Below are positions 32,173-42,588 of a stretch of DNA of 64,000 nt, piece after piece. A program made the translations under genes and the position numbers. This DNA is from Phytophthora colocasiae. Taxonomy: Eukaryota > Oomycota > Peronosporomycetes > Peronosporales > Peronosporaceae. Position 1 is the first letter of the stretch, and each line of letters opens with the position of its first letter. The stretch spans positions 1,178,001-1,242,000 of the forward strand of contig JAGKQI010000040.1 in NCBI GenBank assembly GCA_018806915.1, written 5' to 3'. Under the pieces are notes generated by a model that saw nothing but the letters and a program-made list of their open reading frames with translations, did not search any database and was not told the DNA's origin.

Positions 32173-33696
32173 TCAAGGAGCTTTCACCTCGTTTCCAAGC
32201 ACATTTTCCGTCAGAGACTGGATTTCATCGTTATGTTGACGACTTGTCACCTCTGCAAGACGAAGTACCGATAGCATCCGATTCTTCTGTTGCTCCAGCA
32301 CCAGCTCCAAGTGTTTCAATTGACCACTATTGCCACTTGAAAGAAGATTTAGCTTCAAAGCTCGGATTGACTCCATTGTGTGCTTGGTTCCTTGATCCAA
32401 AGCCTCTTGTAGCTGGCCAACAGCTTGAAGAACTTGACTTCTGTTGGTCTCTTGGGTCACTTGCAATTCGTCGACAATAGTCTCAGACGGAAAAATTGGC
32501 TCGAGACGTTGGCTAGAATCAACTGCTGGTTCGATTGCAACATCTTCGATCAGCCTCTGGGCACTGAGACTGCGTCCATCCGGAGTGGATTTGCAGTCAC
32601 TCGAAGTTTCAAGCACACAGCCGTTCGGTTTTAGTAATTCACTGCTTGAAGCCACGTTATCTTCGAGAAGGAGGCGGTCGAGTTGTTCACTACTGGTACT
32701 CGAGTTCGTCAAGAGTAAATTGTGCTCGAACGGAAGTGCAAGAGCAATCTCTGGAGGAGATAAAGCAGCTTGCTCCACTGACGTCGATTGCGTCTTCGAC
32801 TTGTCCAGATCTGTGAGTACAGCCTTGTTCATTGCGCGAAATACTTCATACTCGATGTCCTCGAATTTGTTCGGCAGCTCTTCCCACTTAATCTTCGAAT
32901 CTCGTTCAACTTCCGTCAGTTCGAACCATCCTGGCTGATGTTCCTTATTAAATGCAGTGATAAATCGCCATGCAGTGAGCAGAGTTCGAGCTTTCCTCCA
33001 CGCGGCAAAAGGTGATCGAGGTGGAGTTGACGACGCGAGACTTTTGCACGATTCCTTGTAGGTCATCGTCTCGAATTTTTCCAACGACAAATCCTTCTCT
33101 TTCATGAAATTCGTCCAGCGTTGAACGAGACGAACCTTCTCCTTCGTGGACCAACCTGGTTGAATCTTCCCCACTTTCTGTTGCTTTCCAGTGGTTTGAG
33201 AAGTCACTTTCTTGTTTTTCGAGCTCCATTTACTTTTCTTCATAACTCCCCCGGAATGTGGGATAATAATGTGTTTAAATGTACTGAAGGTATTTAGAGA
33301 AAACACCGCTACTTGTCGTCGCCATTCTTTCGGAATCTCGATTTCTCGACGTTGTTTGTCCGACAGTTGAAACCACGAAGAACGTCCTTGAGTCACTTCT
33401 TCACTATCATAATCAACGACGAACCGAGCAAAGTGGAACATCCGGTCGCGTTGAGTTAAAACTGCTGGAGGGGATCGACGAGCTTGTCTCATTTGAATGC
33501 AGCGACCATTATATCTCTCGAAAATCACTTTGTTCAAATCGTCACCTCTCAATTTGCTGGTGGTGGGGTCGACGCACACTTTCGCCCACTCATCAGTCAG
33601 CATCATCACCTCGGGAGCAGTCCAACGCATCTTCAGAGCGCTCTTGCACTCCATCATTACGAGCGGATGTTGAAGAGAAAATGCGAGAGGTATCAT
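32173..33696 (-). CDS. Protein with Myb/SANT-like segments, unknown function
   Basis: 507 residues from ATG 33696. Two related Trp-rich helical segments are seen: one near residues 24-140 (MRWTAPEVMMLTDEWAKVC...FHFARFVVDYD) and one near 170-280 (GWSTKEKVRLVQRWTNFMKE...AWRFITAFNKEHQPGWFELTE). Each starts with the W-T/S-x-x-E pattern of Myb/SANT-like or trihelix DNA-binding domains and ends with an 'xxGW/SWFxL' motif. The C-terminal 200 residues are disordered, with a coiled-coil-like stretch at about 420-500 (LQEALDQGTKHTMESIRALKLN). DNA binding is inference. Its 3' end lies close to the start of WLGC copy 2, which is transcribed in the same direction. The family may be domesticated transposase-derived; nothing here proves it. 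Confidence 0.65.
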   Translation of the reverse strand: MIPLAFSLQHPLVMMECKSALKMRWTAPEVMMLTDEWAKVCVDPTTSKLRGDDLNKVIFERYNGRCIQMRQARRSPPAVLTQRDRMFHFARFVVDYDSEEVTQGRSSWFQLSDKQRREIEIPKEWRRQVAVFSLNTFSTFKHIIIPHSGGVMKKSKWSSKNKKVTSQTTGKQQKVGKIQPGWSTKEKVRLVQRWTNFMKEKDLSLEKFETMTYKESCKSLASSTPPRSPFAAWRKARTLLTAWRFITAFNKEHQPGWFELTEVERDSKIKWEELPNKFEDIEYEVFRAMNKAVLTDLDKSKTQSTSVEQAALSPPEIALALPFEHNLLLTNSSTSSEQLDRLLLEDNVASSSELLKPNGCVLETSSDCKSTPDGRSLSAQRLIEDVAIEPAVDSSQRLEPIFPSETIVDELQVTQETNRSQVLQAVGQLQEALDQGTKHTMESIRALKLNLLSSGNSGQLKHLELVLEQQKNRMLSVLRLAEVTSRQHNDEIQSLTENVLGNEVKAP

Positions 33697-35095
33697 TTTA
33701 AAGAAACGGATACTTCTTGCAATAATTGATAGCGTCTAAAACTTTATATTGGTAAAACTTTTTTTACAGTGATATCGATTTTGACAATAGCCGCAAATGC
33801 GGCAAGACCGTTCTTGCGCGGGTACGGCTTGTGACGAAGTTGCGAGGCGCTACCTGTCGTGTACGATGCACACGACCAGGTAGCGTAAGGAAACGGATGC
33901 CACGTTCCTCAAAAGCGGCACTACTTCACGAAGTAACTGAAGTATATCTACCGCAACTACGTCAACTTATTGGCGCTGCGGCGGCCAATCAGAGCGTAAA
34001 CAATTAATTGTCTGGAATATATTTTACGCGGTAAAATAGCAAAAATGATTTATACTTCTCACAATAATTGTTTTTCGTGTCTTCTATCTCATTGTGTACG
34101 GCAGGGGTCAAACTGACCCCTTCCCTAGATTTGCATTTGATTGGATGAAAGATCAGTGAAATTTCCTCTTTTAGGATTGAGCATTTAAGGATTGAGACCT
34201 GAGCATGGAGCCGTCGACCAAGCAATCATCAGCTTTGCAGGAAGAGGAAAATGGCGAGAGTGAAAGTGGACAATGCAATAAGCATGGGCGCTTCTATCCT
34301 TTGGTTCACCCGTTAGGTGATCACGAGGCATTTTGCTCACTTCCTGAGGATATATATACCCATTAGCACAACGATCCCCAGCCAAATCTTTACTTCACAC
34401 AGAGTTACGGGAGTCCATGTAGATGAGTAAAAACAATTAATTATAGTTGAATGCAAAATTGATTTATTAAAAAATGGATTGTTTTAAAGGGATAATAAAT
34501 TTATATACCAATATATTCAAAAAAATACTATGTCAAATACTTACAAAATAAAATAATATATCAAAAATGTACAAAATAAAAATACCAAATACATACAAAA
34601 TAACCAAATACTTTAAAAATAATCAAATCGAGATGCATACGGAATTCGCAATGGCCTAGTGAGATATGTCCGGTTTGACTGAATGGTCACTGGATCGATC
34701 CTTGCAAGTGTCATTATTTGATCGTCCCTATGAAAATGTCCCAACTCCCGACGATATGAAAGACCCCTTGCCACACGACATATGACTGTTAACGCGACCG
34801 ATTGCGCGAAGAGTGGAGCTTGATTGGTCGCCAGTAAACTTCGTGCTTCAAACCGGATCCGCAACTGATAGGTCTTCGAGTGCAAGAAGACTCCATAAGA
34901 TGATATCGCTTCCGTGACCAGGTGTACAGAGATCAACTGCTCACTATGAGATGTAGCAGAGATCTGAGAAAAACGCCCTTTTGTTCACTGAATATTTTGG
35001 GTTTTGCCACGTGTTGTTAGGATCCTCCCTGGCGATTTCCATGCCCCCACATTCCCAGTCTTCACTTTCAGCGCAGTAGACACAGTCAAGACAAA
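33697..35095. other. Repeat-derived intergenic DNA
   Basis: No supported gene. The stretch 33826-33950 (ttgcgaggcgctacctgtcg, then cacttcacgaagtaactga) is related to 62650-62735, and both contain the short palindrome cttcacgaag. From 34430 to 34620 the DNA is strongly AT-rich with loose repeats of 'aaatacnnacaaaataa'. ORFs at 34004-34385 and 34613-35173 show no domain. Probably the 5' half of an old Mutator element whose coding remnant follows. Confidence 0.5.
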
Positions 35096-36260
35096 ATGGA
35101 GAGCGACGATGACCAGTCGCGGGCGAGCTTCTTCGATAAACAGAGCTACACAAGCAAACAAGACATCGTTCAAGCCGTGATCCGATACAACAGCACTATA
35201 AATAGACCGTTTCGTGTGTTTTCAAGCGACAAGAGGCGTTACAAGGCAACATCCACGCAGGAAGGTTGCGAGTTTGTGGTGCAGTTCGCGTTTTCGCAGA
35301 CGTTCCGTCTGCCCACGAAGTTCATCCGGTATTCCTGTGCGCTGGCTGAGACCACCAAGTCGTCACGCCGTGAAGTAACTGGGAAACAGATCGCATTGAA
35401 TCCCATGGTGCGCGAGATGCTAGTAGCAACGGATAGGGCATTGCGCGCTGTTGCAATTCAGCAAAAGCTGAATTAAAGCTTCATTTATGAACTGCGTGCA
35501 TGCGCTTTGACGTCTACATCTTGAGGTTTTCAGCAGTGACGTTGACCAGTATACGCTTCTTCCCTAAAGTGGGCTACCGCTTACAGTCTGTGTACCCGGC
35601 TCAACACTCTGACTTTGAATAACGGGGAATCAGTCAACAGCGCGCTGAAGGGTATTAGCGGCCTACCGATCCTGGACTGTCTTATGGAGATTGAACATTA
35701 TGTGGCAAGAAAGTGGATGGAGAACACGAAAAAGGCGGATACCTGGGGTGGTTGACACGTTACGCGTCGCGCAGGGTAGACAAGGTGCTTAAAGGCACCA
35801 TCAGCGGTTCCATAGAAGCAAAATTCTCCACAAGCTATGTTGTGGAAATCAAACATGGAGTTGGAGGTATCTCTCTCAAGTTTGCACTTCAACTATGTGA
35901 CGGCGTGGTAAAATGCTTGTGTGGGTACTTCGAGGACGCTGGTGCTCCTTGTGTCCACACTATGATTGCGCTCAAGCACGCCGGTAGACTGAAGGAGGTG
36001 ACAAGATTCTATCGCGGGCTCTGGAAAGCCAGTCTTCCAAAAAGCCTACGCGGAGCGAGCGCCCACTACCATCCTGCCCCTAGTGCTCAAGGATGCGCTT
36101 ACTCGCGGTGAATGCAGGGCCCCCGGAATTTAAAAAAATAACGTAGTCGCCCAAAGAAGAAGAGCATTCCGTCACAACAGGCAACAGAATCTCTGAGAAA
36201 GCAAATTCCGCGGTGCGGAGTATGCAAACAAGTTGGCCACAACCGGAAGAGCCGCAGCAC
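35096..36260 (+). pseudogene. Degenerate Mutator-like element, DDE core deleted
   Basis: The ORF 35096-35476 (ATG, 126 codons) looks like a MULE N-terminal DNA-binding region (SYTSKQDIVQAVIRYNSTIN, FVVQFAFSQT). After about 120 bp of damaged sequence, a MULE C-terminal region resumes: ESVNSALKGIS at 35630, then a frame to 36111 with a SWIM zinc finger CLCGYFEDAGAPCVHTMIAL (35914-35973). A CxxC..GHN zinc knuckle follows in another frame near 36205-36255. The whole DDE catalytic part is missing, so no active transposase is possible. Sequences flanking it on both sides recur at 62640-62930. Confidence 0.8.
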
Positions 36261-36744
36261 CCAGCTGTCCTAAACGCCCTTGCTGACCAGCATTTGCATG
36301 ATGCATGTAGAGTTTTCTCCCAAACTTGCTAAAAGAAATACACAAACTGCTATATTATTTTTATTTGTTGAATTTATTGGATAATATCATTTTTTAAACA
36401 ATAATTGCTCAACAAGGTTGATTCCAAAGTGCAATAGATTTTGACTCAGCTGCATGTAGGAGTTAGACGCTACGTATAGTTAATCGTACGATACAAGTGG
36501 ATAGGTCTGTCAGAGAATTTGCCTAGCTTTAAACTCAATCACTTTCAAATCTACTTTCTTCGACTCACATCGACTACAAGCCTCGTTTCGCTATTCCTAC
36601 ACTCCCAATTGTCAGATCAATGAATGAAAACGGCACACCGACAAGGAATAATATTAATTCAGAGTGGCAATGAACGAATTCTGAGTGGCTACATCAGAAC
36701 AGCATTTTTCTGAGTGGGGGAGGAATTCTAATGTCCAATGTGAT
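36261..36744. other. Repeat remnant without genes
   Basis: The segment 36385-36530 (aacaataattgctcaacaag, gtatagttaatcgtacgata, gtcagagaatttg) recurs at 62826-62930 with internal differences. It is probably the 3' terminal part of the same Mutator family. No coding potential seen. Confidence 0.5.
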
Positions 36745-37090
36745 GGCAGTACAAAGAAATTAGACGTCAGGGGTAACTCGTCGCCCTTTGCTACCACGTA
36801 GGAATTTACCATCACAGGGATATCCTTGCACAGTCCTGGTAGTGTTTCCACGAATCCTCAATTGGCTCCAAACCTTTCCAGGATACCAAGATCTCGAACG
36901 CACTCTTCGCGTTGTTCCACCTGTGATCAAGGAGCTCGGCCACGGTCAGTATGATATCTTGTGCAGCTACATGCTCTCGAATCTCCTCTGTGACTTCGAA
37001 GCTTTCATCAGCGTAGAACTTTAGCCTAGAACTGTGCACATCTTGCTGTGCCCCAGTTACGAGATGTTTTACTCGAAACGAGGGAGGAGG
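36745..37090 (-). pseudogene. gypsy A: integrase C-terminus and chromodomain
   Basis: The minus strand encodes FRVKHLVTG...DVHSSRLKFYADES, the typical end of a chromoviral integrase, followed by a chromodomain (FEILVSWKGLEPIEDSWKHY) and, after a frameshift near 36812, a short PGLCKDIPVMVNSYV tail. Chromodomains direct integration to particular chromatin. The block starts abruptly at about 37090, the inversion breakpoint. Confidence 0.82.
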
Positions 37091-38505
37091 GCCTCTATCA
37101 TTGACTATGGGCGACTGGTGAGGCCTCTACGAGTCAAGTCTGACTCTGTCATGGCGACTTCATCGCGACGTACTAAGCGTGTGACAAGTGGTATTCCGAT
37201 CGCTGAGTACGGTGGAACTGAGGGCGTTTGATCAGCTGGAAAAGGCATTATCCAACAGTGCAACATTAGCGTTTCCGAAGCCTAAAGCGGAGACAATTCT
37301 GATAACGGACGCGAGTGACGTCGGTTGGTCTGTTATTGTGACTCAAGTAGCAGTCTGGAATGTTGAGACCTCCATACACGAGCAAGAACATGAGTTGTTA
37401 GTGTGTATGGGAGGTACTTTCACGGGAGCACAGCGCAACTGGAGTGTAATCGAGAAAGAGGCTTACCCAATAGTCATGGCCTGTGACAAGCTCTCGTGGG
37501 GCCGAAGAGATTTCGAATGTACTGCGATCACAGGAACTTGATACACATTTTCGCTCCTGCTCCAGGAATCAAAAAGCACGTCAGAGGCAAATCATTGCGA
37601 TGGTCGATGAAGCTCATGGAGTTTCGCTTTTCGATCGAGCATATCGAAGGCGTAACGGACGTGTGGGCAGATATGATATCCCGCTGGGCAGGCCGCAAGC
37701 GATCGACCGGTAGTGCAATCAAGCGACTGAAGAAGAAACGTGAACGTCCAAGCGAAGACGAAGCCACGGATCAACGATACTATGCATATCTCCTAGTGAT
37801 GAAAGACGATGCAACTCACTATTGCGAGCTGGTGCCGTGTGCTGTACCGACAAGTGCAGTCACTGCTCAGGCCATCATGGATAGGCGTAGCAGATTCGGT
37901 GCACCCCACGTGTAAGTTAGTGACAACGGATCTCACTTTAAGAATGAAGTGGTCAAGGACGTGAGTAAGCGGTTGAACTCGATCCAGAACTTCACGTTAG
38001 CATATTCACCAGAGATTAATGGGTCTGTGGAGAGGCTAAACAAAGCCATCGTGGAAGTTTTGAGGGTGCTATGTCTGGAGTACAAGGTTGACATAAAAGA
38101 TTGGACCTACTTCGTGGCAACACTTCAAGCAAACCTGAATCACACCGGTACGTCGTTAGGCATTCATGCGCTAGTGGAAGTTTTCTGTGTGTTACCGGCT
38201 GCTTCGCCACTAGACTTCTACCTAGACGACAAGCAGAAGTGCTTGGTGGATATCGGTGAGCATCCTAAGCACATCGCCGCGAAGTTAGAGGCGCTACGTG
38301 AGAGCGCTCAGCTTATGCACAAGAAGGTAATCACTGCACGCTCAACACAAACGGCTCGTAACATGCGAAATCAGAAGCGTGGAGCTAAGCCCAATTTCGA
38401 TGTGGGTGACTACGTTCTTCGCTCGCGAGTTGACCAAAAGCACAACGACAAGATATGGATGACCTGGATTGGCCCGTACCAGGTGGTAAAAGCGGACGAG
38501 CAAGT
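37091..38505 (+). pseudogene. gypsy A: RNase H and integrase in inverted orientation
   Basis: Plus-strand frames give SIIDYGRLVRPL (the RT-RNase H linker), RNase H (ILITDASDVGWSVIV, HEQEHELLVCMGGTF, NWSVIEKEAYPIVMACDKL, YCDHRNLIHIF) and the integrase C-terminal half (SPEINGSVERLNKAIVEVLR, then VGDYVLRSRVD, WIGPYQVVKAD). Frameshifts lie near 37190, 37510 and 37915. The start and end are exactly the pieces missing between the minus-strand RT and the minus-strand integrase tail. Confidence 0.84.
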
Positions 38506-39700
38506 TGGTAGAGCAGATAAACTGCTGTAACTCGCCTGCAGTCGATGGATATGGAAACGCAGTGAGAGCCTCGATCCGAGCTGGATCATGCCGTACACCG
38601 CTTCCATCTATCAGTTTCCCGCACCACTTGACTTCTCTCCTGTACACGTAAGACTTGGATGCACTGAGCTTAAACCCAAAGTCGTTGACCAAAGTGAAAA
38701 ACTCTGTCAGCTTGTCCAAATACTCGTCCACAGTCTTCGCATACAGGAGAAGATCATCTATCCACACTAGCAGGTTTTCGTACAAAAGAGAAGCGAAGCA
38801 CCGCTCGATAGTTGCTTGGAAATATAATGCTGTGTTCGAACATCCTTGTGGTACACGTCTCGGGGTGAATATCTTTCTATGTGTCATGTAAGACAGGATT
38901 TCCTGCCAAAGGTAATTGCCAATAACCCTTTAGAAGTCAAACGATCCGAAGAACAAGCACCCAGCTACTTGTTCTAAGTCCACATCCAAGTTCGGCATTT
39001 TTCCCACGAGAGGTTCCACTTGAGCGTTCACCGTGTTGTTTGCCTGTACTCGTTTGCTCCACCCGCCTTTTTAACCGGCAGCGCAGGGCATGCCCACCTC
39101 GCGTTCGGGTTCTCATAGACCCAGCCTAGACTGACCAACGTGTTGTTGAAGTCCTCCAGAAAACGCTGTGGTTCAGGCGAATACTTCTTAGCCTTTGTCT
39201 TGAACGGCTTAGCCCCAGGCTTAAGCCGCACTTTCAGGGGTGGTACTTTAGCTGGCGGGTCATCGCCAAATATCGTACATGAAAATCACAGTTCGAAGTC
39301 GCTCCACTCGATCACTTGGGAATCCTACGTCCAATGCTCGGGAGATCATCAACTTCACTGCTTGCTTGATTTCATCCTCGTCCTTCCTGCTTACAGCAGG
39401 ATCCTCGACAATATCATCATCATCGACACCGTCGGACCAGGCCAACAACTCTAGTTGCCTGTCGACGTCAACTTCCAGCATGGTACATCCTGACCAAGTA
39501 GGAAATCATCATCACCTTCAACAATCAGACACTCCACCGAAGTAGTGTGAATGTTGACAGGTCCTGCTGCCGTCCGTAACGACAGCTTGAGGTACGCGAC
39601 CTCCTTCACCTCCAATGACTGCCCTCCAACTAAATCACACCAGACCGGTTGGCGCAGCTTCATAAATTCGATTTCGGTTCCTTTTAGTTTCTCCACGTCT
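38506..39700 (-). pseudogene. gypsy A: protease and reverse transcriptase
   Basis: 39696-39451 is a retropepsin-like region (CLIVEGDDDFLLGQDV), continued at 39481-39260. 39231-39028 is the RT N-terminus (YSPEPQRFLEDFNNTLV, WACPALPVKKAGG). 38887 down to 38506 is the RT core: VPQGCSNTALYFQATIERCF, then WIDDLLLYAKT in place of the usual YxDD box, ending in GELQQFICSTN at the inversion joint. Multiple stops, non-functional. Confidence 0.82.
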
Positions 39701-40132
39701 CCACAAGAGATACACGTCTTCTACGCCCCACTATTTGCACAATAGGGCAGCTCGAGTAAGTCGTTCACCCGAACTGTTGGTTTGTCTTCAGGGAGACATT
39801 GTCTAATCCTTTGTAGGCGTTGCGTTGCCTCCCCTGATTGAACGGTTGTCGACGATGCCCCTCGCGCTGAGTTGAGGTGCTAGTACTCTCCACACGCGAT
39901 CAATCACGAACTAGATGTCCTCCTCCACTTGTAACATCCCCTTTTACTACGACCACCTTGCCGCGATTCTCCGCCATCGTTCACAACTCGACGGTCTTGG
40001 TCACTGCGCGAACGTTTACCCAGGTATTGCTGTTTGGGAGCTGAAGATCACTTTTGTTTGTTTGCATTGTTCTTAGCATAGTGGTTGGCGGCGCCTTGAT
40101 TGCGTTTACCACCTTCACTGCGCACTGCCCCG

Positions 40133-40660
40133 TCAATCCTTGGCATCGTCAAGTGCTTGTTCCATAATGAGGTTGAACAGCACAGGTACACTCGATTTGG
40201 CTTCAGGCGCCTGAAAGTCGATTTCATTCTTGACCTTTTTCTTCAGTCGTGCAGGCAATCCATTCACCAAGATCTTACACTTCTTCTTCGTGTCGTCCTC
40301 AGTCTTAAAAAGACTCATGAGTCCGTTGGTGCGTATCAAAATGTTGCATGCGTGGAAGTAGTTAGTTAGTAACTTGAGCTTCCACATCACCGTGACTCTC
40401 CTCCATTGACAGTTCTCGCTTGAGCAGCTCTTCGATGTTCGGTAGCTGCCTGTTTTTGAAGCTCTCCACCGTCTTCATCACCCAATCCCACAGGAAATCC
40501 TCCGTGAGCTTGAACTTTTCCTTCACCCAGACGACTTCACACAACGTGTCCATCAAAGCCTCATCGAACGAGTTGCGTATGCTCGTCATTACTGCGTCTA
40601 GCGATTCACCTGTCGTTTTGCAACGAGCCTTAAACGATTCTTCATAATCGAGTCGCAGGC
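40133..40660 (-). pseudogene. gypsy A: gag, central and C-terminal part
   Basis: Two overlapping minus frames encode gag-like helical sequence: RLDYEESFKARCKTTGESLDAV...FDEALMDTLCEV, then NYFHACNILIRTNGL...CKILVNGLPARLKKKV. The homology begins abruptly at about 40660. Confidence 0.7.
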
Positions 40661-40664
40661 CCGG

Positions 40665-40936
40665 CGAAGTGCGACAGGTGACTTCGACCAACCAAGAGGA
40701 CGTGGTCAAGCAGCAAGAGGAAAGCGTGCAACAGTCGCAACACGCCAAGCCACACGGCAGCAAGCTCATGGGCAGGACGCGAGGCAGGATGGAGAAGTGA
40801 CGAACGGAGCACTGACCAGCAGCCACTTCACAGTGCCGCAGCCGATCTTTACGATTGTGACTGCGCCTAAAGTGACGGATATCTCCCATGATGGGATGAC
40901 CAAATGGCTGGACGGCTGCTGTTTGGGACTGTAGGT
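40665..40936 (+). pseudogene. gypsy A: gag N-terminus in inverted orientation
   Basis: The plus strand reads FTVPQPIFTIVTAPKVTD...HDGMTKWLD, the usual N-terminal segment of oomycete gypsy gag, and loses homology right after KWLD near 40912. Its expected continuation (RLDYEESFKARCK) starts on the minus strand at 40660. This is what an inversion of 40665 to about 40915 would leave. Confidence 0.65.
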
Positions 40937-40990
40937 AGAGAGAGACCAGCGTGCTATGCCGGCGTAAGTTTGGCAAACTCACGCTCGTGC

Positions 40991-42588
40991 ACCTTCATGG
41001 TGTTATCCTTCAAAATAAGTTCAAAGCTGCTCTCGACGGTCAAACCGGTTTTCCAGCAACATTACCGTTTCGGTGCCAACAACTGAGGGTATACGGAATG
41101 GATGACATTTTTATACAAGTAGGAATCGTGAGCGTCCCCGTTTCTACATAAGTAAGAAGAATAATGACATCACAAACAAGCTCGTCTCTGCAGCTATCTA
41201 GTTACCGGCGGTAACTAGATAGCTGCAGAGACGGTAACTTACCGGTAGTGTATTTATCTAGTTCCGTGTAGTGGGTCGAAGACGTGTAAGACGTGCCTAC
41301 TCACCGGGCCTCGGATAAGGCGAGCTGGTGGTAGAGATTGTAGGATCATTGCTAGAGGACTAGGCTCGAAGACCTCCGTTTTCTTGGATCTCTGGAGCAA
41401 GAGTAGAGCTCACTTCTGAATCAGCATCAATACAAACAAGGATCCAAGGAAGCCACCAGCTTTCCTAATAAGTGTTCGCGGTAGTTGTGACAACTCAGTC
41501 ACTGGTCTCCGTAGAAGTCTCACTTGCTCCACTTGCCGTGTTGGCTTGGAGCCCGCATTGTTAGTCGATGTAGCCATCTTCCGTTGTCGAACCTTAGTTC
41601 ACTAAAGTTAACTTTGTAGTCGGTCCACGAGTGAAGATGACACGACTGGTTCTCTTCGAATTGAATTGTGCGCTGGAATAGCTGTTCTAGCTGGGTTGCC
41701 ACCAGGGTTTGGTAATTTTCCGTAACTATTGCCGATATTGGCAATGTCATATTGCCATAATTTATTGCTCCTCAACCCCAATAACATGCAATTTTTTATA
41801 CAGGTCAATCTTGGCTATAGCCAAATGTCGTTGACATGTGTGGTTGTTTTGGCAATGGATGGTAGCGAGAACTATCGCCAAACCGGTTGTGTGGCCACGT
41901 TTGCACACAGGGCACACGGGTTATTACAGTTGCTTGTCATTTCCTAACTGAATTATATTATATCAGTTGATTTGTGTGTTGTATGTATGATGTCGAGGAA
42001 TTCGGACTATGACTTGTGTGTGTTGGTTGGAGAGGTTGGACGCGGTGGGAGGGTTCTCGAGGTACCCCCCCCCCCTCCTGAATCCAGGGCAACTCGTTCA
42101 AAAGTACTCTTGAGACGAAACCCATCATAGTGTCCCATATTCATGTGACCTACTGACTTGGTTGACATTGCCGAAAAATGTGGCAATAACTCAATTATTT
42201 ATTGGCTTGGATGAAGGCCTCCAATCCGTATGATATTGTATTTTTCCTATCCCTGGTTGCCACTACGAAGCTCCCGTGTGTCACTTTTTCAGGGGGCTAG
42301 CAGAGGCAGAGGTGAGAGAGGCATGGAGGGCTTCGCGTTTGAGACACAGACGAAGACCACTACTCAAGAAATCCCCCATTTTGTACTATGCGTAATACTA
42401 GTATACCGACAGTGTTAAGTTAGTTGCTGTTGTTCTACTAACATTATTTACATACACAGGCTTTCCCTGCCATTTCTTGTGTCGGCATCAGGCTGATTGG
42501 ACTATTGACGGTAGTGCGCTCAATCATACAGATCGAACTTCTTCCTATCATCCCCGACAACAACTCCACGACGTAGGATTCCTACTAC
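40991..42588. other. Repeat-rich DNA without supported genes
   Basis: Contains a perfect 23-bp palindrome (separate entry), a run of 12 C at about 42066-42078 followed by tcctgaat, and at 42530-42588 the left half of a repeat that recurs at 62949-63021. ORFs here (for example 41520-41808 minus, 41729-41947 plus) are short and domainless. Confidence 0.45.
41184..41232. repeat. Perfect 23-bp inverted repeat with 3-nt loop
   Basis: Arms 41184-41206 (gtctctgcagctatctagtt plus acc) and 41210-41232 are exactly complementary around the loop ggc. No poly-T follows, so a transcription terminator is unlikely. It lies just beyond the gag end of the rearranged gypsy element. Confidence 0.93.

Larger units (their letters stand above)
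36745..40990 (-). mobile_element. Chromoviral Ty3/gypsy element, rearranged by two internal inversions
   Basis: Read on the minus strand the order is gag (40133-40660), protease and reverse transcriptase (39700 down to about 38506), then an inverted block carrying RNase H and integrase on the plus strand (about 37091-38505), then integrase tail and chromodomain on the minus strand again (37090-36745). A second inverted block at about 40665-40920 carries the gag N-terminus on the plus strand. Flipping the two blocks restores collinear gag-PR-RT-RH-INT-CHR order. All frames have stops and I find no LTRs, so it is a dead relic. Confidence 0.85.

Noticed and set aside
41184..41232. Rho-independent terminator
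   Set aside because: No T-run follows and the genome is eukaryotic.
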